19,606 nucleotides of DNA from Deltaproteobacteria bacterium (lineage in GTDB: Bacteria > Myxococcota > Polyangia > Polyangiales > B10-G4). How positions within the stretch are numbered: position 1 is the stretch's first letter; every line of letters starts with the position of its first letter. This document shows, piece by piece, positions 1 through 7,700 of this stretch. The position numbers were made by a program, and so were the translations under genes. Below the pieces are notes generated by a model. The model was not told the origin of the DNA. It searched no databases and saw only the letters and a program-made list of their open reading frames with translations. The stretch is from contig JAFDCW010000030.1 of the NCBI GenBank assembly GCA_019312705.1, forward strand, positions 1-19,606, written 5' to 3'.

Positions 1-95
1 TCGAAGAGGCGTTCGATGTCGAGATCCCCGACTACGAGCTGAACGGCGTGAATACCTTTGGAGGCCTCGCCGAGGTCATCGGGAGGCGGCTGTGA
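1..95 (+). CDS. Acyl carrier protein, C-terminal end (5' truncated by window)
   Basis: The frame starting at base 3 reads 30 residues and a TGA stop at 93-95. The residues run from EEAFDVEIPDYELNG to LAEVIGRRL, which is the acidic helix III/IV end typical of a small acyl carrier protein (compare the 'EF.i.IPDe......v.d...yi' tail of AcpP). The phosphopantetheine serine (DSL motif) would lie upstream of the window. The next gene starts inside this stop codon (GTGA), so the carrier protein and the following acyl synthetase are translationally coupled, which suggests that the synthetase loads this carrier or feeds the same lipid pathway. The assignment rests on a short tail only; another small acidic helical protein is possible but less likely in this context. 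Confidence 0.72.
   Translation, partial: EEAFDVEIPDYELNGVNTFGGLAEVIGRRL
81..86 (+). promoter_or_regulatory. Ribosome binding site GGGAGG deciding a GTG start
   Basis: GGGAGG lies 5 bases before GTG at 92 and 14 bases before the next in-frame ATG at 101, so it supports the GTG start of the acyl synthetase. It sits inside the last codons of the upstream acyl carrier protein gene. Confidence 0.65.
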
Positions 96-1816
96 GCGAG
101 ATGATCGCCCCGGAACGGTACCGCTCCCTCGGAGAGCTTCTGCGCGATGCGCTGCTCACCTTCAAGTCCGAGGTCGCCCTCGTCGAGGCGAGCCGCAAGA
201 AGGAGAAGTCTGCCTATACCTACGCCGACTTCTCACGGGAAGCGATGAAGGTCGCCCGGCAGCTCGAGGAGGCCGGCGTCGGCGCCGGTGACCGCGTCGC
301 GATCCTCATGAGCAATCAGCCGCGGTGGCTCATCTCGGCCTACGCGGCGATGTACCGCGGCTGCGTTCTGGTGCCCCTCGACTACAAGCTCGAGACCCCC
401 GAGCAAGCGGCGCTGCTCGCCCACGCCAAGCCCCAGGCGCTCTTCGTCGAGTATGCGATCTACCGGCTCTTCGGCGACGGCGACATCGACGTGCCGTTCA
501 CCGTCGTGAGCGAGGCGCCCACCTCCGAGGACCCGATGGAATTGGGCGCCGCCCGGCGCTACGAGGACTTCCTCGAGGGGCAGGGCGGAGATGTCGCGCC
601 GCCGACCTTCGTGCAGCGCGAGCGCGAGGACGTCGCGGCCATCGTCTACTCGTCGGGCACAGGGGGCCGGCCGAAGGGCTGCATGCTCACCCACGATGCT
701 TACCTCGAGCAGTACCGGGGCCTCGGATCGCTCTTCCCGATGACCACCGGGGACCGTTACTTCTCGATCCTCCCGACGAACCACACCATCGATTTCATGG
801 TCGGATTCGTCGGCCCCATCTGCGGTGGGGCGGCGATCATTCACCAGCGCTCCCTGCGCCCCGAGTTCATCAATTGGACGATGAAAGAGTACGGCGTCAC
901 CCACATGGCGGTGGTTCCCCTCATCCTCGAGGCCTTCGAGCGGCGCATTCGGGAGCGCCTCCACGATACCAAACCGACGACCCGCGGCTTCCTCGAGATC
1001 CTGACGTCGGTCAACCAACTGCTCACCGATAGGAAGCCCAACCACGACGTTTCGCGGCGCTTGCTCAAGCCAGTGCACGACGCCTTCGGCGGACACCTGA
1101 AGATGATCTTCTGCGGCGGCGCCTTCACCGATCAGGCGCGGACCGAGTTCTTCTACCGCCTCGGCATCCCCGTAGTGATCGGCTACGGCCTCACCGAAGC
1201 GTGCACCGTCGCGACCGTCAACGACCTCAAACCATTCCGCGGTGACTCGGTGGGCAAGGCCGTCGATGGCGTGCAGATCCGAATCGACACCCCCACGGGG
1301 CAAGGTATCGGTCAGGTGTTGGTGAAGGGCCGCACGCTGATGAAGGGCTACCTCGACGACGACGAGCAGACGGCGGAGTCCATCAAGAACGGGTGGCTGC
1401 AAACCGGCGACCTCGGATGGCTCGATGCGAGCGGACACCTGCATCTGGTGGGCCGGTCGAAAACCATGACCGTCACCGCGGGCGGAAAGAACGTCTACCC
1501 CGAGGACATCGAGCAGAAGTTCGAGGGTTTGCCCTGCGACGAGCTCGCCGTCTTCGCGACGAATTTCATTTGGCCTGGAGGGGAGCTCGAGGATGAGCTC
1601 CTGGTCGCCGTCTACCGCGGAGAGGACGGGGACGATGAGGCCCTGCGCTCCGAGCTCGCCCAGCGCAATCACCGGCTCCCCGATTTCAAGCGGGTTGGGG
1701 GCCTCGTGCGGTGGGACGACGACTTCCCTCGGACGGCGTCGATGAAGCTCAAGCGCGGCGTGCTCGCCGATTCCCTCCGCGAGAACCTGGAACGGGCGGC
1801 GATTCGTCCCCTCTGA
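92..1816 (+). CDS. AMP-forming long-chain acyl-CoA / acyl-ACP synthetase
   Basis: This 574-residue member of the adenylate-forming ligase family activates a fatty acid with ATP to acyl-AMP and then transfers it to CoA or to a carrier protein. Visible motifs, in order, are the P-loop YSSGTGGRPKG (186-196), the YGLTE adenine/Mg motif (365-369), TGDLG with the ribose-binding Asp440, the hinge region GRSKTMTVTAGGKNVYPEDIE beginning near 451, and a C-terminal lysine (K552 or K554) in the position of the adenylation lysine. The TAGGKNVxPE signature is that of long-chain acyl-CoA synthetases. The P-loop has Gly where TTG is usual (SGTGG). GTG at 92 is chosen as the start because a GGGAGG ribosome site lies 5 bases upstream and it overlaps the ACP stop by four bases; ATG at 101 is the alternative. 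Whether the acceptor is CoA or the upstream ACP cannot be told from sequence; the coupling favours the ACP. Confidence 0.93.
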   Translation: MSEMIAPERYRSLGELLRDALLTFKSEVALVEASRKKEKSAYTYADFSREAMKVARQLEEAGVGAGDRVAILMSNQPRWLISAYAAMYRGCVLVPLDYKLETPEQAALLAHAKPQALFVEYAIYRLFGDGDIDVPFTVVSEAPTSEDPMELGAARRYEDFLEGQGGDVAPPTFVQREREDVAAIVYSSGTGGRPKGCMLTHDAYLEQYRGLGSLFPMTTGDRYFSILPTNHTIDFMVGFVGPICGGAAIIHQRSLRPEFINWTMKEYGVTHMAVVPLILEAFERRIRERLHDTKPTTRGFLEILTSVNQLLTDRKPNHDVSRRLLKPVHDAFGGHLKMIFCGGAFTDQARTEFFYRLGIPVVIGYGLTEACTVATVNDLKPFRGDSVGKAVDGVQIRIDTPTGQGIGQVLVKGRTLMKGYLDDDEQTAESIKNGWLQTGDLGWLDASGHLHLVGRSKTMTVTAGGKNVYPEDIEQKFEGLPCDELAVFATNFIWPGGELEDELLVAVYRGEDGDDEALRSELAQRNHRLPDFKRVGGLVRWDDDFPRTASMKLKRGVLADSLRENLERAAIRPL

Positions 1817-1818
1817 TC

Positions 1819-2730
1819 ATGAGCAACCTCTTCACCATCATGAACCCCGCAGCCGGGGGCGGCCGTGCACGAGAGTGTTTCGGCGACGCCCGGGAGCGCA
1901 TCGAGCGCGCCGGGATCGACCTCGACGTGCACGAAACCGAGGGGCCTGGCCACGCCCGGGAGATCGCCCGGGAAGCGCGGGAAGCTGGCGTGTCCCGGTT
2001 CCTCGCGGTCGGAGGCGACGGGACGAGCTTCGAGGTCGTCGACGGAATCTTCGGCGCCGGCACCGGCGATGGGGACGACGAGCGACCATCTCCAACCCTC
2101 GCCATGCTTCCCCTGGGAACCGGCAATTCGTTCCTGCGCGACTTCGATATCGACACGACCGATCTCGCCATCGAGGCCATTGCCCGGGGCCGGGAGAAGT
2201 CCTGCGACGTCATCCGCGCCCGGCACCGAGACGGTGTAATTCACTACATCAACCTGCTCTCCATCGGCTTCACGGCGGACGCCGGCGACCTCATGAACCG
2301 CCGCTTCAAAGCCCTCGGGCCGGCGGGCTATGTCTTGGCGACCGTTGTCTGCACGGCGCGTCTGAAACACCCCGTCTTCCCCCTGCGTCTCGATCGAGGC
2401 GACCTCGACGAACGACCGGCGGTGCTGCTCTCGTTCTCGAACAGCAAGTTCACCGGCGGGACCATGATGATGGCGCCCGGGGCGGACGTCGGCGACGGGG
2501 AGCTCGACGTGATTCGCGTCGGTAAGCTCAGCCGAGTGGGTCTGCTGCGGACCTTCCCCAAGATTTTCACTGGCAAGCACCTGGGCGCGCCGGGAGTCGA
2601 AGCGACGCGCGCCAAGCGCGTCGATCTCGAAGGCCTCGGAGAACTCGAGTGCATGGTCGACGGAGAGGTCATTCGTCTGACCCTCGAGGCCCTCGAGGTC
2701 CTCCCCGGTGCGTTGAAGGTGATCGCATGA
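1819..2730 (+). CDS. LCB5/YegS-type lipid kinase (diacylglycerol or ceramide kinase family)
   Basis: This 303-residue soluble protein belongs to the DAGK_cat family, which phosphorylates a lipid hydroxyl with ATP. It shows NPAAGGG (9-15), the nucleotide-binding VGGDGT (64-69), PLGTGN followed by FLRDF (98-108), and a C-terminal beta-sandwich with SNSKFTGGTMMMAPGADVGD (207-226) and the family-typical acidic VDGE motif (280-283). Length matches the family. The open frame extends upstream to 1711 inside the ligase gene, but ATG 1819 is chosen because it lies two bases after the ligase stop and begins exactly at the conserved first strand. Substrate is not readable from sequence: diacylglycerol, a sphingoid base/ceramide, or undecaprenol-like lipids are all possible. 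The neighbours (ACP, acyl synthetase, PlsC) argue for membrane lipid synthesis; a ceramide-kinase-like role is an inference. Confidence 0.9.
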   Translation: MSNLFTIMNPAAGGGRARECFGDARERIERAGIDLDVHETEGPGHAREIAREAREAGVSRFLAVGGDGTSFEVVDGIFGAGTGDGDDERPSPTLAMLPLGTGNSFLRDFDIDTTDLAIEAIARGREKSCDVIRARHRDGVIHYINLLSIGFTADAGDLMNRRFKALGPAGYVLATVVCTARLKHPVFPLRLDRGDLDERPAVLLSFSNSKFTGGTMMMAPGADVGDGELDVIRVGKLSRVGLLRTFPKIFTGKHLGAPGVEATRAKRVDLEGLGELECMVDGEVIRLTLEALEVLPGALKVIA

Positions 2731-3518
2731 GCACGACCGATAGCCGAGGCGGCGCGTATCACGAGCCCGTCACCCTCAAAGACAAGATCGTATCGGCGGG
2801 CCTCTGGGCCGCGGGCATCTCGTGGATCGTGCCGTCCTTCGGCACCATGATGGCGCTCCAGACCTTCTTGCGCTCCGACCAGATCGAGCCCGTCAATCGG
2901 CTCTACACCTCGATGCAGATCGCGCTGACCGGGTCGAAGTTTCGCGCTGTGGTGCACTCCGACGTCGACCCAAACCAGGTCTACATGTTCGCGACGAACC
3001 ACGTGAACCACTTCGACCACTGCACGATGTATTGCTCAACTCCGCACTTCAAACAGGGGCTCGAGCTCGAGGCGCACTTCAAATACCCCGTCTACGGCTG
3101 GTTCATGAAGCAACGAGGGACGATTCCCGTGCGGAGAGGTTTTGGCGCGCAAACCCGCAAGATCATGGACCAGATGCGCCGGGAGCTCGAGATGGGTCAC
3201 TCGATCCTCGCCTTCCCCGAGGGCACGCGCACGCGCGACGGCCGCGTCCGGCCCTTCAAGCGGGGCGTCTTCCAAATCGCTCGGGACCTCGGCATTCCGA
3301 TCGTGCCGGTTGCTGTCACCGGCATGCAGCACGTGATGCGCGCCGATTCCTGGATTATCCGCCCCGGCAATACGGTGACCGTCTACTGCGACGAGCCCAT
3401 CTCGTCGACCGGGGACGAGCCCATCCGGGAGTTGGCCAAGAAAGTTCGCGCCCCAATCGCGGCCCGGGTCGATGCCTACCTTCAAGAGCACGCGAGCAGC
3501 CGGGGAGTGCGGGCATGA
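2727..3518 (+). CDS. PlsC-type lysophospholipid/glycerol-phosphate acyltransferase
   Basis: This 263-residue protein of the 1-acyl-sn-glycerol-3-phosphate acyltransferase superfamily transfers an acyl group to a lysolipid at the membrane. The catalytic HX4D box is present as NHVNHFD (H92, D97). The acceptor-binding motif FPEGTRTRDG spans 163-172, followed by PFKRGVFQIA and IPIVPVAVTG (190-199), all in the family order. A hydrophobic stretch near residues 22-47 may be a membrane anchor. The start ATG at 2727 overlaps the kinase stop (ATGA) and has AAGGTG seven bases upstream; the longer open frame back to 2649 lies inside the kinase gene. Its placement after a lipid kinase suggests that it acylates a product of the same pathway; the exact acceptor is unknown. 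Confidence 0.92.
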   Translation: MSTTDSRGGAYHEPVTLKDKIVSAGLWAAGISWIVPSFGTMMALQTFLRSDQIEPVNRLYTSMQIALTGSKFRAVVHSDVDPNQVYMFATNHVNHFDHCTMYCSTPHFKQGLELEAHFKYPVYGWFMKQRGTIPVRRGFGAQTRKIMDQMRRELEMGHSILAFPEGTRTRDGRVRPFKRGVFQIARDLGIPIVPVAVTGMQHVMRADSWIIRPGNTVTVYCDEPISSTGDEPIRELAKKVRAPIAARVDAYLQEHASSRGVRA

Positions 3519-4141
3519 AGATTATCCAGAGCTCCGACGGTCGGGTTCTCCGCGCCGAAGCCCAGCGGGAGTCCCGTCGTGCCGAGATCCTCGATACAGC
3601 CGAGGCGGTCTTCGCCGAGAAGGGCTACCACGGCACCCGCATCAGCGACATCATCCACGCGGCCGGTATCGCCCGGGGAACCTTCTATCTCTACTTCGAG
3701 TCGAAGAGCGCCATCTTCCTGGAGCTCATCGAAGCTATCACCAGTGAGCTACGCTTGACGGTCGTGGGTGTCGATACGACGGTCGGCGCGCCTCCGATTC
3801 AAGACCAGCTCGTCGAAACGGTCTCTCGCATCGTACGCGCGGTCTCGGAGCACAAAGCGCTCACCCAGATCCTCCTCCGAGAAGCGGTGGGCCTCGACGC
3901 CGGGGTCGACGCGAAGCTCCGGGAGTTCTACCAGAACCTGCACACCTTCGTTCAGGCCTCCCTTGAGAACGGCCAGCGCCTCGGCCTCGTTCGGGACGTT
4001 GACACCGACGTCGTCGCGAGCTGTATCCTCGGCTCGATCAAATACCTGCTCGAAGAGCGCGTGATGGGCGATGGTGATGCCGACCCCGAACGCATCGGTC
4101 GGGCAGTTTTGGACTACAACCTCCGCGGCGTATTGGCGTAG
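3515..4141 (+). CDS. TetR/AcrR family transcriptional regulator
   Basis: This 208-residue protein has a TetR N-terminal DNA-binding domain. The segment from RAEILDTAEAVFAEKGYHGT to the helix-turn-helix ISDIIHAAGIARGTFYLYF (about residues 43-61) is a textbook match, followed by a helical ligand-binding domain (about 75-208) that is too variable to name a ligand. ATG 3515 overlaps the stop of the acyltransferase gene (ATGA) and has GGGGAG eight bases upstream. The longer frame beginning at 2822 is only an out-of-frame reading of the acyltransferase gene. Lying inside the lipid operon, it probably controls that operon in response to an acyl or lipid ligand. No operator is visible in the window because the operon promoter lies upstream of it. 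Confidence 0.93.
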   Translation: MKIIQSSDGRVLRAEAQRESRRAEILDTAEAVFAEKGYHGTRISDIIHAAGIARGTFYLYFESKSAIFLELIEAITSELRLTVVGVDTTVGAPPIQDQLVETVSRIVRAVSEHKALTQILLREAVGLDAGVDAKLREFYQNLHTFVQASLENGQRLGLVRDVDTDVVASCILGSIKYLLEERVMGDGDADPERIGRAVLDYNLRGVLA

Positions 4142-4150
4142 GCCCCGATC

Positions 4151-4732
4151 ATGAAGCGAATCGCATTTCTCATCGTCCCGTCGATTTCTCTGCTCATGGC
4201 CTGCGGCGGGCCCGAGCTGCACCTCAACGAGCACCAGACGGCCCCCGCTGAGTCGGATTCCGCAGCCCAGAGCGGCGCCGACGATGCCGCCGAAGCCGAC
4301 GCCGCTGGCCCGCCGGAGCTGCGCGCCGTGCCCAGCGCCGTGAGCTACAACGAGACGGTCAACCGCCTCGGTCATGCCATCACCGAGGCTGGTCTCACGA
4401 TCATCCAACAGCTCGACCACGCCGACAGCGCCCAGGAGGCGGGCCTCGAACTGCGGCCGACGACGGTCTTCATCTTCGGAAACCCATCGGCCGGCACGCC
4501 CCTCATGCAGGACAACCCGACGGCCGCCCTCGATTTCCCGCAGCGAATCCTCGTCTACTCCACCGGGGCCCACGAGGTCTTCGTCGTATGGCGGCCGCCC
4601 TCGACCCTGGCCCTCGACCATGGCGCGGAAGCTGACGCTCGGCATCACGGTATGGACGAGTTGATGGAGACCCTCGGGGCAGCCGCCGCGGGCCCCGCGG
4701 CCCAACCAGGCGCGCGAGGCGCGCCGCGCTGA
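4151..4732 (+). CDS. DUF302-domain lipoprotein
   Basis: This 193-residue protein has a signal peptide ending in a lipobox (SLLMAC, lipidated Cys18), then an Ala/Asp/Glu-rich linker (about 30-60) and a DUF302-like domain (about 62-158). The domain pattern is visible as SYNETVNRLGHAITEAGL, then TTVFIFGNPSAGTPLMQDNP, then AALDFPQRILVY, which matches the 'vf.FGnP..gt.lm...p..aldLPlr.lv' core of DUF302 proteins. The domain is small, its function is not established, and it occurs in periplasmic or outer-membrane proteins. The gene starts nine bases after the TetR stop without a clear ribosome site. Its stop overlaps the next start (TGATG), so it is coupled to the glycosidase lipoprotein. The tail after residue 160 is Ala/Gly/Pro-rich and probably disordered. 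Confidence 0.83.
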   Translation: MKRIAFLIVPSISLLMACGGPELHLNEHQTAPAESDSAAQSGADDAAEADAAGPPELRAVPSAVSYNETVNRLGHAITEAGLTIIQQLDHADSAQEAGLELRPTTVFIFGNPSAGTPLMQDNPTAALDFPQRILVYSTGAHEVFVVWRPPSTLALDHGAEADARHHGMDELMETLGAAAAGPAAQPGARGAPR

Positions 4733-7700
4733 TGTTTTCCCGCGCTGTCCCAGCGGCGACCCTCTCACTGCTCTCTGCGTTTCTTCTCGCGCCACTCGTG
4801 CCGGCGCTACTCGTGCTCCCGGCCTGCGGGGAACCGCTGCCCCCGGTGCCACGAAAGCAGATGAGCAACCCACCGATCCGTTCGGGGGAGTTTGCGCGGG
4901 CCGAAGGCACCCGCTTCATGATCGGCGACGCGCCCTTTCGGTTTGTCGGGGCGAACACCGCGATGATGCACGGCGACCGCGCACGGGAAGGCGCGGCTGA
5001 CCTCTTCGAAGCCCTGGGGAGGGACAAGGTCGGCGTCATTCGCGTCTGGGCGGCCGGGGAAGCCGTGGCCGACGGTCGCGCCTGGCATCGAGCATACGCA
5101 TTCCGGGTAGGCCCGGAGGCCTGGGTGGAGACCACCTACGAGCACCTCGACCATCTTCTCGTAGAGGCTCGGCGGTGGAACATCCGCGTCATCGTGACCC
5201 TGGTGAACCGCTGGGGAGACTACGGCGGGCTGCCGCAGTACGCCCGCTGGATAGGGCTCGAACCGCACCGACGTCACCTGCTCTCTGCCGAGCTGAGCGC
5301 CGTGCTCTCGAGCGATGCGGCCCGGAACCTCTATCGCGATCACGTCGAGCGATTGGTGACCCGCGTGAACACCATCAGCGGCGTCAGCTACCGCGATGAC
5401 CCGACGATCTTCGCCTGGGAGCTCGCCAACGAACTCTCCGCTCAGAGCTGCGAAGCCGATGCCGCGCTCTATGACTGGACGCGGACGATGGCGCGTTTCA
5501 TCCGGGGCCTCGACGGCGCACACCTGATCGCAGCCGGGCACATCGGCTACAAGACCGAGCTTTCGCGGGAGAGCTGGCGTCAGGTGACGGCGCTCCCGGA
5601 GATAGGCTTCGCTGACGTGCACGCCTATCCCCAGAACGTGCCGGGGGCGGTGAACGCCGAAGGACTCGGGGTGTGGCTCGATGACCGCGCCCACCTCGCC
5701 CTCGGCGTGCTCGGAAAGCCCCTCGTCGTCGGGGAGATCGGGTTTCCTCGGGACGATTCGCGTTTCGTACCCCGGGCGGATTGGTTTTCCGCGGCCCTCG
5801 GTCGTGCGGACCTCGACGGTGTCTCGGGGGTGATGGTTTGGATTTACCGAAGCTGGGACGAGCGCCGGGACCCCCACGGCGTCTGGGCGGAGGGCCCCCT
5901 CGCCGACGAGTCGGAGCCGATTCGCGCCGTCCTCCGGGGGACGGCGGCGCGCTGGGCCGAAGCTGGCCCCGAAGTTCGTAACGACGCGGTCCGAGGCGCA
6001 GGGCCGGACGCCCGGCTCTACCCGATGGGTCTCGAACACCTTCGTCCGTGGCCCGAAGGAGAGTGGACCGACGCTGGCGCTGGCGCGAGGCGGTTGAGCA
6101 TCGACACCTCGGCCTTCGCCGAGGGATGCGCCCTCGGTGAGGGTCCCGCCTGGCTCGTCTACGCGGCCGACATGGGTCGTACCGGGGCGCCCGAGGAGTT
6201 GGTTTTCGAGGACCTCGGAAGGAGGCCCGAAGACGGTGCGGTGGACCTCGGCATCGACGTCATCATCGACCAGACCCACGTCGGAACCTGGAACGGCCCC
6301 GGCCGCTTCGAAGAACGCGGCGTAGGGGCCCTCGAGGTCGCCTTCACCGGAGAACGCACGACCCACTGGCTGCGCTTCGAGTCCCGGGTCGACGCCGGCC
6401 GCGCACACATCGGTCGCATGATCACCGCGATTCCTCCCGGCCCCTCCCTCGACGGTACGCCCGTCGCCGCGGGTCGCGTCCGACTCGATCACGAAGCGCG
6501 GCGTATCGACATCGAGCTTGCCCCAGGTGATCTTTTCGTTCGGTACGGCGCCGCTGTAAGACCCATAGGAAGTGGTCGAGTCGGAGATCTGGCAGAAGTA
6601 GCCCCAGTACCGGACGTCTTGCTTCATGTCCTGCTGGATGAGGGGCACGACGCAGATGGGGAAGTCGCCGGCGATGCCTCCGCCGATCTGAAAGAAGCCG
6701 ATCGACGACTCCTTCTGGTTCTCCGAATACCAGCCGACCAGGTCCCCCATCGCTTCGGTGCCCGCTTTCACCACGCCGTAGGAGCTGATGTCACCGCGCT
6801 GTACCGACGCGACGAGCATGTTTCCGAGGGTCGAGTCCTCCCACCCGGGCGTCCAGATCGGAAGGTTCATCTCGGCCGACGCGAGCAACCACGAGTGCTT
6901 CGGGTCGATCTCGTACTCACCCTCGAGTCGGTCGCTCAGGAGCAACTGGTACATGTACTCGTGCGGGAAGTAGCTTCGTCCCGCGGCGTCCGCGGCCTTC
7001 CACAGCTCGAGCACGTGACCCTCGATCTTCCGCATGGCCTTGTCTTCGGGGATGCAGGTATCGGTGACCCGGTTCATGCCACGGTCGCGGAGATCGCGTT
7101 CGTCCTCGGGCGACAGGTCACGGTAGTGCGGCACACGCGCGTAGCTCTCGTGGGCGACGAGGTTGAAGACGTCCTCCTCGAGGTTCGCTCCGGTCACGCA
7201 GAGCGCGTGCACTTTGCCCTCGCGGATGAGGTCCGCAATCACGATGCCCATCTCTGCCGTGCTCATCGCGCCGGCGACGGTGAGCAGCATCTTGCCCCCG
7301 CCCTCGAGGTGGGCCTCCCAGGCCTCGACGGCGTCGACGACGACGGCAGCGTTGAAGTGGCGGAAGTGACGCCGGATGAAGTCTTTAACCTGAGCCATGG
7401 GACGGGAATTGACCGCAATCGAGGGCTCGGGGCAAGGCCGTCGGGGCCCGTGAGGACTGATCGCGTGTACGCCGCGCTTGAGGGCCGGTTACGGGTTAGG
7501 ATGCGCCCGAGGGAGCGTCATGGGTCTGGTCCACAAAACAACAATCTTCGTAATTTTCGGGTTCTTGGGAATTCTAGGTGGTCTCTTGGGGAGCGCAGGG
7601 TGCGGGGACGACAGCCCCGAGCTCACCGACAGCAGCACCCGAGACTCGGGACCGTCCGACTCAGGGCCCGCGGACACCGCCGTCGATTCAGGCGCCGCGG

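Noticed and set aside
233..1672. 479-residue minus-strand open frame under the acyl synthetase
   Set aside because: It lies antisense to a gene with intact ligase motifs and has no recognisable domain. GC-rich genes rarely use TTA, CTA or TCA, so the antisense frame stays open by composition.
2822..3514. N-terminal extension of the TetR regulator
   Set aside because: This part of the frame is an Arg/Pro-rich out-of-frame reading of the acyltransferase gene. The TetR domain starts properly at ATG 3515, which has its own ribosome site.
4807..6471. Second half of the 863-residue minus frame as a real domain fused to the synthase
   Set aside because: It is exactly antisense, codon for codon, to the GH5 domain, whose catalytic residues are intact. 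Residues after ESDAT are low-complexity and match nothing.
7399..7519. Sigma-70-like promoter (TTGACC near 7409, TTGAGG near 7479)
   Set aside because: No -10-like hexamer sits at suitable spacing in either direction; any match is chance level.
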